This document shows, one piece after another, positions 23,219 to 33,240 of a stretch of 64,000 nucleotides of DNA. The notes under the pieces were generated by a model that searched no databases, was not told where the DNA came from, and saw only the letters and a list, made by a program, of their open reading frames with translations. The translations under genes were made by a program, and so were the position numbers. Origin of the DNA: Albifimbria verrucaria (Eukaryota > Ascomycota > Sordariomycetes > Hypocreales > Stachybotryaceae); contig JAHREC010000045.1 in NCBI GenBank assembly GCA_020081605.1, forward strand, positions 2,294,001 through 2,358,000, written 5' to 3'. The first letter of the stretch is position 1. The number at the start of each line of letters is the position of its first letter.

Positions 23219-24107
23219 TGTTCACGCGTGGTGGATCACGGCTGGGGATGTTGACGGGCACGGCTGGGGCGGAAGAGACGACGGGCGCATCGCAGGGTCA
23301 TGCGACTCGAGCTTCAGGCGTGGGAGCTTGATCTACGACGTCAGCACGTGAAGAAATTCCCAGTGCACAGTGTACGAGACAGTGGGGTCGCCAGTCATGC
23401 ACGGTACGGCGGTGTCATGCAGGGACTTGCTTCTGGCGGAGTTTTGGGTGGGCTCAGGGTATCGCATGGACCATGTGCATCACGTGCCTCGACGGCCGGA
23501 GCGCGCGCTCGCTGGCTGCCTTGGAAGATACCCAGATGGGTAGGTACATTAGCACCGAGTAGGGGCGCTGTCGTCAGCTGTAATAATAGCAGGTCCCTCC
23601 CCAGAACGGGTAGGAGATTAGTGGGCTGTAGCGTGTTTTCTTGGCTGGGCACCCTAAGGCAAGGTACCTGTACCGCCAGGAGCCGGACTTTGGCAGGATG
23701 CGACAGCAGGTGGGCGCAGCAAGGTACGTACTCGGCGGCCGTACTCGTATTGGCCTCCCACTTAGGTAAGGCAGCGCAGTGCCAACAATCCGAAGCGAAG
23801 CCTCGTTACAGATTGAAGACTCAATCCATCCATCCATCCATCTCCTTCTCCTTCTACCGGTCCTTTCCTTTTCCCTTAGCCTCGCCGCCCCGAACTCATC
23901 GCCATCCACCGCTTCCTCTCTTTTCTCGACCTGTATTTTTTCCGCGACCACTCTCGTTTCCTCGACTTCCGCCTCCTTTGATCCATCCTGTCTCCCCGCG
24001 CCGGTCCGCTTCCAGAGTGGCGAATCCCCGACCGCTCTCTAAACTCCGCCAGCAGCCAACAGCCAACACCAACAAACGCAACGCAACGCCACGCTGAACA
24101 AGCCAAA
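23219..24107. promoter_or_regulatory. upstream region of the Bsd2-like gene with pyrimidine-rich leader
   Basis: From about 23820 to 24000 the plus strand is strongly C/T-rich, starting with a CATC tetranucleotide run at 23826-23843, then CAA/AAC-rich sequence up to the ATG at 24108. Long CT tracts before the start are common in filamentous-fungal promoters of constitutive genes. Overlapping frames here look like low-complexity artefacts. Confidence 0.45.
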
Positions 24108-25241
24108 ATGTCTGGACGCTACGAGAGGGTAGGTCTACTCACCAGCATGATGCACCTCGAACCTGTCGCTCACTCTAGCTTCCTCCAGGTAAACGCCCAG
24201 GACGACGAGGAGTTCCATAGCCCCGTCGACGCCCGGTCGGCCATCTCCGTCCCCAACTCTCCTCCGCCCTCGTTCCACTCTCGTGCCACGTCGCCGACGC
24301 GCAGGAACCAGGTCGACCCCGATCTTGCCGATGCCTTCGACGGCGACGACGACGAAAGCGATGACGAGGCCGACGATAGGCAACGCCTTGTGCGACAGAA
24401 CTCACTGCACGCCGCCGGCTCCTCCAACGCCACGGCTTCATCACAGACTCCAACCTACACGCCTCCCACCCAGTCAACGTCGTCTGCGTCGAGATCAACC
24501 AGAGTGATAGGTGGTGGAAATGGCACCGACGGTGTCTTCGCCAACATGTCGGCTCGCCCGGAGCGCATCGAGTCAGAGAAGGAGGAACAGCCACCGGTAT
24601 GTGTTTGCGACCATGCGAAAGCCGGCGATGAAGAATCAGCCGGCATCTAGAATCAATAACTGACATCTTTTACTTAGACATATGAGCAAGCCGCTGCCGA
24701 TCAGGCCCCGCCTTATTGGGAGACGACCATTCTTGCACCTGGCTATGGCGGAATTGACGAGGTTTACGTCGACGGCATGCCCGTCGGCTCCGTCTTCTCC
24801 TTCATCTGGAACGGCATGGTTTCCGCCTCCTTCTCCTTCGTCGGCTTCCTCCTCACCTACCTCCTCCACTCGACACACGCTGCCAAGAACGGCTCCCGCG
24901 CCGGTCTCGGTGTCACCCTCATTCAATACGGCTTCTACATGAAGGGCACGTCGGACGTCGATGCGCCTGGCCCGACCGGACCTGATGGTTACTCATCACC
25001 ACCCGACCCGAACTCGCACGACTTCAACAAGGGTGAGGTGACAGACGGTGCACCGGGACCCATCACGGCTCAGGAGTGGTTCTCGTACGTGTTGATGATT
25101 GTCGGGTGGTTCATCCTGATCAAGAGCATCGCCGAGTTCATGAAGGCCCGCCGACACGAGATGCTGGTGCTCCAAAGCCCAGACCGCGGGCTGAGCGTCC
25201 CCGTGGTGGCCGAGAACGAGTCGTCGGAGCGCGTGGTGTAA
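24108..25241 (+). CDS. bsd2: Bsd2-like PPxY membrane protein (ubiquitin-ligase adaptor)
   Basis: Starts MSGRYER, intron 24130-24189, then VNAQDDEEFHSPVDARSA. A long acidic/Ser-rich N-terminal region follows. The second intron (about 24597-24678) leads to TYEQAAADQAPPYWETTIL, with the PPYW motif that recruits WW domains of Rsp5/Nedd4-type ligases. Then GYGGIDEVYVDGMPVGS and hydrophobic helices SFIWNGMVSASFSFVGFLL, RAGLGVTLIQYGFYM and WFSYVLMIVGWFILI give the NDFIP/Bsd2 fold. It directs membrane cargo, including metal transporters, to vacuolar degradation from Golgi/endosomes. No frameshift seen. About 330 aa. Confidence 0.85.
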
Positions 25242-26094
25242 GGCAACATTTTGGCACACTTGCTGTTGATCTTTGATCGGGCACGGACTTGCGCGTCCTC
25301 CGAATCTGAAGAGCGAGGAGTAGCGCCTGCAGCGATTTGATACGTATTTTTGTTTGTTTTGTTTGGCGTTGACGGAACCGGCGAGTTGGAAAGGATATTG
25401 GGTCATGGAATCACGCACTTGGGAATCATTGAAGCGCATGTCACGCGTAGCACGCCTCCACTTTGTCATAGGTATTACTAGATTCAAGCCATGGAGCTGA
25501 CAGCGTGCGGTTTGAAGAGTCGCCGCACGTTATCAGCTGTTGTGAATAAAGGTTCTGCTTCGAATGCTTGGGATCGAGTGGTGAGGATGGATAATGAAGG
25601 GTGAATGTGCTGAACATACAGGCAGCCATGTCAAAGGAAATGTATACGAGGTTCCAATAAAGGACAAAATACAGAGTATTAGCTATCCCACAATATTTCC
25701 ATCTCTCTGGTCGTTATCTAAGTAATATGTGGCGAGGCCTGTCTTGGTGTTGACCGTGATGGTAATTACCTGATGTATGAGTGACGTTGGCCCTGCACCG
25801 CCTTATTCATCACTTCGTCAAGCTTCCCTCAACCCAACCGACTACCTACATACATTGCAAACTCTCGACATTACATTTCACTGGCCCATGTCTTGCTGAC
25901 TTGCGGTGAAACTCACGTTACCTGCCCTGTCTCTCTGGGTATCCCAGCTATACCAACACATATACCCACTCACACTCGTGCTGCCCAGGCTGGCTGTCGC
26001 TGCGGCATCTCGGCGAGCTTTTGGCCTGTTCTGTCGTCCGTTCTTTGTTTCTCCTTCATATTCACAGGTATCACGGCGTTCGCACTCATACAAA
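25242..26094. other. intergenic between Bsd2-like and PCMT genes
   Basis: 3' flank of the Bsd2-like gene and CT/CA-rich leader of the methyltransferase gene. No other gene supported. Confidence 0.5.
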
Positions 26095-26962
26095 ATGGCG
26101 TGGCGGTCTACGGGTAACTCGAATGAGGAGCTGATTGATAACTTGTGGAAGAATGGCTTCATCTCTGACCCTCGTGTTAAGGAGGCGTTTCTAAAGGTAA
26201 GGCTTCTATGTAACGCCTTAAGCTTGTTGAAATATGTCTTTATAATAACAAAATATTTACTGATCCTCTCTATAGGTTGATCGTGCTCACTATGCCCCAA
26301 GGTTGCCCTACGAAGACTCTCCCAAATCCATCGGCCACTCAGCCACCATCTCCGCACCACACATGCATGCCTCCGCTATCCAGCATGTTCTTCCCTATCT
26401 CTTGCCCTCCGAAACTCCTGGCTCGGCGCCGGCTGCGTCTGCGGCGCCTCGGGTGCTCGACATCGGCTGTGGATCCGGCTATCTCACGCATGTATTTGCC
26501 GAGCTTGTCGGCGACCGGGGCCTGGTTGTTGGGCTAGAACACATCCCCGAGCTGCGCGAGCTGAGCGAGGCCAACATGCGCAAGAGCAGCCAGGGTCGTG
26601 AGTTTCTGGATAGCGGAAAGGTCAGATTCCGAGTAGGCGATGGAAGGCTGGGCCTGAAGGAGCCGTCCAGAGGGGGTGAAGGTGACGGAGGAGAGGGCTG
26701 GGACGTCATTCATGTGGGAGCTGCGGCCAAGGAGGTCCATCAACCGCTGCTGGACCAGCTTAAATCCCTGGATGGTAAGCTGCAAGGTGCTTATTCTAAT
26801 GATCACTGCTGATCCGTTTACAGCCTATTCATCCCCGTTGATGATGATGAACTAGTCTCTGGTCAGTCCGTCTGGCGCATCTCCAAGGACGAAAACGGCA
26901 AAATCGACAAGGAGAGGCTGTTTGGCGTTCGATACGTACCGTTAACGGATGCGCCAAAGTAA
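26095..26962 (+). CDS. protein-L-isoaspartate O-methyltransferase
   Basis: Cytosolic SAM-dependent repair enzyme that methylates isoaspartyl residues in aged proteins. Start [20 protein letters not shown]; the 5' part of that open frame is leader. An intron of about 80 nt joins AFLK to [14 protein letters not shown]. Family motifs: [11 protein letters not shown], then the SAM-binding [30 protein letters not shown] and [10 protein letters not shown] last intron near 26774-26822 leads to [20 protein letters not shown] and ends [12 protein letters not shown]. The donor of this last intron is one G short for in-frame joining, consistent with a homopolymer indel. Length about 240 aa, normal for PIMT. 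Confidence 0.88.
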
Positions 26963-27236
26963 AGCCTCCTGGCTGGCTTGGGACTGGCATATTCCCTCAG
27001 ATTCACACGTAGTTCACAATACCCATTCAGTTAGTCGCTCACTCGGTCCTGAAGGCTCATGTTTTTTAATTCTAGTCAATTTATTCCTAGTCTGAATTAC
27101 TCTAGTACCATTATATGTCCATCACTCGAAGAAACGCAAACGCCATTACATTGCTACACCCTCTTTCCACATAAATGCTTTGCTGGTGGAACAAACCACC
27201 CAAATCCATGCTTCTGACCATCCGCTAGTAGCTTGC

Positions 27237-28761
27237 TTAGAGCATCTGCACGGCCGCGGCCATGGCGAACACGGCCAGGATTGCGGACACGCCGTATGCT
27301 TGCAGCGTCTCGCCCTGTTGACAACGACCGGTTTGTTCGAGTGGGTGACGACTGCTGGGGCGGTCTTGGTAGGGGTTGCGTAGGTGGATGGCTTGACGGG
27401 CTCGTGGGTAGAGACCGGAGGAGGGATGGGATGTTCGCTGTGCTCGATGGAAGTATGGGGAGGGGAGGTGGGGAGGAGGAGTGGCCTGCTTGTCCTTCTC
27501 GGCGCACTGCGTGCAAGCCTTGTGGGTTGTGGTTGTGGTCACCTTCTTCTTCTCTTCCTCGTCCTCGCAGTCCTCGTCCTTCTTGGGCTCCTTTGCCTTC
27601 TCAGTCTCCTTAGGCTTCTCGGGGCTCTTAGTCTTCTCAGCCTCTTCAGCCTCCTTATGCTTGCGGAAGGGGCAGGGAACATCGGGCTTGCACTCGACGG
27701 GGCCACCCTTCTTGTAGAGGTTGTACAAGACCTTAGGCTTGTGAGGGCCGTGAGTGGAGGGATGCTCATCGTGGCCAGCGGCGGGAGTGGGCTCGTCCTT
27801 GCGCTTTACCAGGACGGGGCCGCCGCAGAAACCCTTGGATGAGTCGCCAGTAATGCAGAGGTTAGAGCATCGCGCCTCGTCGACGATGGTGAACTCAAGG
27901 TGACTGTTGGGAGACTTGGGAAGGCCAGGAGGACCGGCACCGGTTGGAGCAGGAGCCTTGGGCTTCTCTTCGGGGATTTGTCATCCTTGGGCTTCTCTTC
28001 GGGGCCTTTGCCGTCCTTGGGCTTCTCTTCGGGGCCTTTGCCGTCCTTTGGTCCCTTGGGTTCCTTGTCATCCTTGTTATCCTTTTCATCCTCGTCGGCA
28101 CGAGCGACCAGTTTCGCAGACTCTGGCGGTCCTCCGGCACCCTCAGGACGGCCGGCGCCTTCGGGTCGGCCACCTTCAGGCTTACCACCTTCGGGACGAC
28201 CAGCGCCTTCAGGTCGACCTCCTTCGGGCTTGCCACCTTCGGGTCGGCCAGCTCCTCGGGACGTCCAGCTCCCTCGGGTCTTCCGGCACCCTCGGGTCGT
28301 CCGCCCTCAGGTTTTCCACCCTCAGGTCTTCCACCCTCAGGACGTCCAGCTCCTTCGGGTCGGCCGCCTTCAGGCTTGCCACCTTCAGGTTTGCCACCTT
28401 CGGGACGACCAGCGCCCTCGGGACGACCACCTTCAGGGTGAGCCTCCTCTGCAACATGGAGACTTGGTGGAGGAATGATGGCCGTGATTGGGCCTGCAGC
28501 ATGTTCAGGGTGGTCATCCACGAGCTCCGGCGATTCGCAGAAGCAGCCGCCGCCACCGAGGGCCGCAAAGCTAGCCTTGCCACCGCATGCCTTCTCACAC
28601 TCCTCCGGGGTGAAAGGAGCAAGGAAGCTGACGGGGACGGCGAAATCCGCGGGATCAGCCTCGACACAGCCAACATAGGACCAGCCTTCGATGGCGTGGT
28701 TGGCCTGGGCGGCAGCGCCGGCGGCGACAGCCAGGACACTGGCGAGGGCGAGTTTGGTCAT
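27237..28761 (-). CDS. WSC-domain, repeat-rich, GPI-anchored cell-surface protein
   Basis: Signal peptide MTKLALASVLAVAAGAAAQ, then a WSC-type Cys domain: WSYVGCVEAD, FTPEECEKACGG, GGGGCFCES. A tandem array of R/K-P-E-G-G/A units follows (about 28130-28440), then KDGKGPEEKP repeats, a Cys-bearing segment (EARCSNLCITGDSS, GFCGGPVLVKRKDEP, VECKPDVPCPFRK), a Lys/Glu-rich tract, and a C-terminal hydrophobic GPI signal AYGVSAILAVFAMAAAVQML. The frame changes at several homopolymers (near 28255, 27975 and in the C-terminal Pro/Thr region 27330-27480); one-base repairs give a continuous protein. WSC proteins bind wall glucans or act as stress sensors. The protein is probably wall-attached; its role is unknown. 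Confidence 0.75.
28130..28440 (-). repeat. tandem minisatellite encoding (R/K)PEGG-type units
   Basis: About 20 units of five to six codons (GRPEGA, GRPEGG, GKPEGG) in imperfect order. Synonymous drift between copies is visible. Such coding minisatellites often vary in length between strains. Confidence 0.85.
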
Positions 28762-30041
28762 TCCAGTAGTTTTCTTGTTTCGAAGAGAAGTGAGGTGAGA
28801 AGCAGTTGAGGAAAAAAGAAAAGAGAGAGAAAAGAGTTACTTTATTACCTTGCAGCTTGTCGACGGTGTTGCTGCTGTGAGTTGGTTGATGGGACTGGCT
28901 TGCTTCCTGAGCTCCGAGGGTGCCAAGATGACCATTTATACACCCAACGACCAGTTGCCAGACTCTCAATGTTCTAGGTAAGTGCCATGCTTAGGCACGC
29001 AACCTTCAACGACTTCGTCATGTCTCACATTGAAACTCTGTGCTGCTGGCTGGACGAACGCGGTAGGCGGGGTGACAAAGGACATTCATCGAGAAACGGA
29101 ACAACCAATGGCCCAGGGTTACATTCCGCCGGTCCAGGCACTCCGCTCTTGTAAGTGGCCGGCTTCCTCATCCGGCCAGTTTGTCTGAGACACCGAGAGA
29201 ACTATTCTTGACTGTATGCTTAGAGAATGTCTCACACGCAGGAATCGATGGGCAGGATCAATGGCATTGTTCAGGAGGCGCAGCGTTATCCCAGCCCATC
29301 TGCTATGGTCTTCATTCCAGCAGTGGCCGCAACGCCAGGTTGCCGTTTCGTTCTTGCCGCATTCGAGTCGTCTGGTAACGGCCCTCGGAAACGGTGAGCA
29401 TGCCCGCCACAGCTTAAGACATGGACGTTTGGTCCGTTGCCGTAGCCCAGGTGATGCTAGCAGTTGTAGGAGAGGCATTACCCGTATCTTTCAAAGGACC
29501 CCATCGTGGGGAAGGCAACGCGAGCTAAACCCCAATTTATTTTCATGGATGTCTATTCTCGGACCATCAGGGACAAGTTGGCTCCGGTGCTCTGGAGCGC
29601 TTCTTTCGGGGCATTTACTAGGCTACTAGTGACAAAGAGTATATCTTTCACTTCAGTACTATTAGCGTGGGCCGAGAAGAATCCGGATGCATTATAAAGT
29701 TGCTTCACACCGGTAATATGCCGTCCATTGGCCGTCTTTGGCAATGGTGGCAAGGTGAAGAAGTAAGGTAATATACCATTATGTGGTGTTCTTAAGCCTT
29801 TTTAGGTCATAATGACTTAGTCACCTCCAGGGTCATCCAAAGGTGTTCAACAACTCAAACTTGCTCGTGGCGTTGCACCTTGATGAGATACCTTGAGGGG
29901 TCATGTAGCTAGCTTCACTGCTTCACCTCGCAAGGTTCGCACTTTCAAGTGCAGACCTTGAGGGCCCTGACTGGTATATAACTGATTGCTTGTGATTGAT
30001 GTCCAAGACACATCAAGAAATTTCCCGCAATCTTCATCACC
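28762..30041. other. intergenic, no supported gene
   Basis: Promoter side of the WSC gene, then about 1 kb with overlapping short frames on both strands and no family resemblance. Confidence 0.45.
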
Positions 30042-30374
30042 ATGCTTTTTCCATCTTTCCTAGCTGGCCCAGCCAGTACATCAGCTTCTACGACGGCCAT
30101 GAGCGACGTAGAAGATTTTACAGATACAGAACAAAAAGTCGTCTTATATTTTGCTATCGCCATTGGTTCTTTGTTCATTATAAGTACCGTCTGTCTGTTT
30201 TGTGGAGTATGTATCGAATCCATCCGCGACGAGGCATCAGACCAGACACGCCCGAGATCGAGTAGGGGCGATATCGAGATGAACCTTGAACCACCCATTC
30301 GAATATCAGAAGACGCAACAAACAGCGTCAAGGAGCCGCTACCGACGTATCAGGCTGCGGTTGGGATAAATTGA
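30042..30374 (+). CDS. small single-pass membrane protein A (GDIEMN / LPxY)
   Basis: 110 aa. An N-terminal soluble part is followed by one hydrophobic helix (KVVLYFAIAIGSLFIISTVC) with flanking Cys, then a charged cytoplasmic tail with the motif GDIEMNLEPP and a C-terminal EPLPTY. It shares layout and the GDIEMN motif with the next gene, 224 bp downstream on the same strand, so the two look like tandem paralogs. PPxY/LPxY motifs bind WW domains of Nedd4-type ubiquitin ligases. Family unknown. Confidence 0.55.
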   Translation: MLFPSFLAGPASTSASTTAMSDVEDFTDTEQKVVLYFAIAIGSLFIISTVCLFCGVCIESIRDEASDQTRPRSSRGDIEMNLEPPIRISEDATNSVKEPLPTYQAAVGIN

Positions 30375-30597
30375 TGGAGAGAATGGTGGGCGTCTTACGG
30401 TGTCGCTGAGAAAACTCTCAGTTTGCAGAAACCTTCGGCAATAACATGAACTTTGGAGGCTCGTGTGTTTTTATAAAATGCGCGATGTTTCTTGCTTTAA
30501 GCCAAATACTGTGTCCCGAATGTATGCCCTTCCATTCACGTTTGCCCGGCAAGACTTTTACACGGTGTCTCACCACCAATTGCTGATACATACGATG

Positions 30598-30897
30598 GGT
30601 GGTTTAAAGTATTATTCCATAAACGACTTCGGTCAAGCTCTACTGATCCTCATGGCGATTTCCGGCTGTATAGCCATCGTTTGGATAACATGCTCTCTCC
30701 TGCGGGCATGCTTCAGTGGTTGTTACAGGAAAAGGGCTCAAACAACGAAGACGAACACTGGGGACATCGAGATGAACCCAGCGCCTACCTTCAAATTGAA
30801 CAGCGATCGGTATAGAGAGCAACTGGCACTTCAAGAACCGCCGCCGGCGTATCGAATCATCTTCGGGGCGAGATATCACGATGAACGGCGCCACTAA
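30598..30897 (+). CDS. small single-pass membrane protein B (GDIEMN / PPxY), tandem paralog
   Basis: Start taken at MGGLKYYSINDFG; an upstream in-frame ATG exists but adds unlike sequence. One helix (QALLILMAISGCIAIVWITC) is followed by a Cys/Arg-rich juxtamembrane stretch (LLRACFSGCYRKRAQ), GDIEMNPAPTF and QEPPPAY near the C-terminus. The order helix, basic linker, GDIEMN, proline-tyrosine motif matches the upstream gene. The Cys residues next to the membrane could be palmitoylated (inference). Confidence 0.55.
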   Translation, partial: GGLKYYSINDFGQALLILMAISGCIAIVWITCSLLRACFSGCYRKRAQTTKTNTGDIEMNPAPTFKLNSDRYREQLALQEPPPAYRIIFGARYHDERRH

Positions 30898-31629
30898 AAA
30901 CGCCGAGTTGGAGCAATACCGGAAGCTTTTGCTGCGATTACATTTTCACAAAATGGCCATTCTGTGGATTTTGAAGTCCTCAACTCGGCTTCGTATTATC
31001 AGAAACCTGCATTGAATGCCACTCATCTTGACATTCGTCATCACGTACCAATAAATGTTGAAAGTAGTCCTAGCATTTAAGCTACTGTTCCTCAGATCCA
31101 GAAATAATGGTGGTTCGGCACTTATTTATGCGGTTTCTCGCGCAATCACGGCATATTGCTTCGGTATCCTTTCGAGTTTTCTGTCAAGACCACAACAGTT
31201 ATGAATACCCGCGAGCAGGACAATGCAATAATTCTGCAAATACCATGACATCATTTTCCTGTAATATGAGAGTGCATGGAGGGTGAAGGTGGCTCGTACA
31301 CTCGCTAGTGAGGCGCTTTGAGACAAAAAGAACGGATTGGGAAGACTGTATGGTATGGGCCGGTTGAATGTGTGCGGGAAGAAATAGGGATACTCGAGAG
31401 GTTGGCAGAGTAAGACAATCCATGGAGTCGGAGCCGGTCTGGTTGGAATGGCAACAAGCACTCTTTGAACTATCGGTAGCACGGTTACTCCGTGTAGCAA
31501 CCCACTGGCTCCTAGGAGATAGCAGAATACTCGATAACCGGGAGGAGACGTCATCAAATGTAATGGCTGAACGGACCATTGTTTTGAGAGTTATCCACAC
31601 TCGTGATGTTCATATTAGGACTGTCATGA
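30898..31629. other. intergenic, no supported gene
   Basis: Short overlapping frames only. 3' flanks of the membrane-protein pair and of the dehydrogenase. Confidence 0.45.
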
Positions 31630-32546
31630 CTACCATTCTTGCACCTTTCCGTTCTGTGCTACCACCTTGCCCACATCAGCATCTCTTTCCCTTCAATTAC
31701 CCGCTTGATCAAATCACCGCCCAGCCATGGTTCCCCGCACCCAATTGCTTCAACTTCTCCTGGTCACCTCCCAAATGCGTAGCGAGAAATCCAGGGCTGA
31801 TGGCCCACGTCTTGACGCCGTTCTCCTTGAGCAGCCAGTGCCATGTCAACATGAGCATGTTGAGTCCCGTCTTGCAAGATCTATACGCCTGGTGCGCGGG
31901 GAGGTTCGTCTTAGGCCACCCAGCCGGTGGGTTTGGCGCAAATGGGTGCCACCTTTGGGCTGCGACGTTGAGCGGGGACATACCAGATGTCAGGAATATG
32001 AGGCGTGGGGAAGACGATGCGAGAAGAAGAGGGACGCTGTGATAGGTGAGGACTTGGGCCCCGGTAACGTTGACGTTCCAAGTGTCGTTGAAGGCCTGGC
32101 GCATGCTAGGGACGTTTTGGTCCAAAGTGGACTCAAATTGAGCGCCTTTCAGGAGGTTAGCAAGATTCTCCACAATCGATAAACCGTTTCTGTGTCATTA
32201 TGATACCCTCATTCCTTCGAGAACTTCTCATTTTGTGTTTGTGATTTGCGGTATGACTTACCAGCATTGTTAACTAGCACATCCAGGCGTCCATATTTGC
32301 TGCGAATTATTTCCAGCGCATTTTCAATAGAGGCATCATCGGTGACATCGACCGGGATGAGTTCAACCACACTTTTGGTGTTCGGAACCTCCTTGGTCAC
32401 CTCTGCGACTGCATCCTTGCCCTTAGCCTCGGAGCGGCTTCCAAGCAAGATGTGGTATGCCTTGGGGATTCAAGCAGCTTCTTGACAGCTTCGTATCCGA
32501 TACCAGTGTTGGCACCAGTGATGAAGACGATTTCTTTGTCTGTCAT
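31630..32546 (-). CDS. short-chain dehydrogenase/reductase
   Basis: Start MTDKEIVFITGANTGIGYEA with the TGxxxGIG dinucleotide motif. GSRSEAKGKDAVAEV and PVDVTDD follow, then RLDVLVNNAG before an intron (about 32180-32265). After it: VPSMRQAFNDTWNVNVTGAQ, the serine strand LIFLTSGMSP, the catalytic Y-x-x-x-K in AYRSCKTGLN, and SPGFLATHLGG. It ends near VVAQNGKVQEW. A one-base shift at G-run 32464-32467 (restores ESPKAYHILLGSR) and others near the intron donor and the C-terminus are needed. About 245 aa. NAD(P)-dependent oxidoreductase; substrate unknown. Confidence 0.82.
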
Positions 32547-33240
32547 GATGCTTTTTCTATTGCCAGCAAGGAAAAGTAGTGTCACCCCACAGAGTGATTG
32601 TTGTGCTGTTCTTAGGTGGATTGTATGAAGAGAGTTGAACATCAACAAGTAGGGTACATTTATACTTCAAACCAATGACGCGATCTGCGTCACTCTCCTG
32701 TGTATAGCTCGTTCTAGACCCCGAAATATCCGGTCTCTTGTTTTCCCTTCGGTGCATTCTCTATGCCGTGCTCCGACAAGTCCATGGATTTCGTGATTGG
32801 TCTTTTCGTGCCGGATTAGGTATTGCCTAATGCGGTAGTCGATAAGTCCGCCAACCGATGCTACAATCCGATGTCTCCGCATGAGCCAGCACAATAATGA
32901 TGGCCTGTTTCGTTCTGGACCCCAGAATAGCCCGGAAATACCTGTACGGCCCTAAGTCCGGAGATCGTCTTAATAAGAGCCTACTTTTACAATGGGGCAC
33001 GATGCAGGGTAGGTTGGCTGCTATCAAAAGCTCCCCATGACAGCCAACAAATGACAAAGCCATGGAAAAATGAGTCAGATACGTTTAGCAAGACTTGTAA
33101 TGTTCTTCTTGGTCTCTCGATCAGTATCTGAACGTGGACCAACAGTGCCTGGGGACCTATCAAGCGCCCACGGAACAACAGACCTACCTTAAAACCCGGC
33201 AGGGATAGCATAGGCTGTATTCATTTGGTCAACCTGTCTC
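32547..33240. other. intergenic, no supported gene
   Basis: Upstream region of the dehydrogenase and 3' flank of the HET gene. Overlapping minus-strand short frames carry no family signal. Confidence 0.45.

Noticed and set aside
22984..24097. Plus-strand frames between CBP6 and Bsd2-like genes
   Set aside because: The first is antisense to the CBP6-type gene and the second spans promoter and CT-rich leader.
27384..28809. Long plus-strand open frames opposite the WSC gene
   Set aside because: They are antisense shadows of the repeat-rich, GC-biased coding strand; composition is Leu/Gly/Pro low complexity with no family signal.
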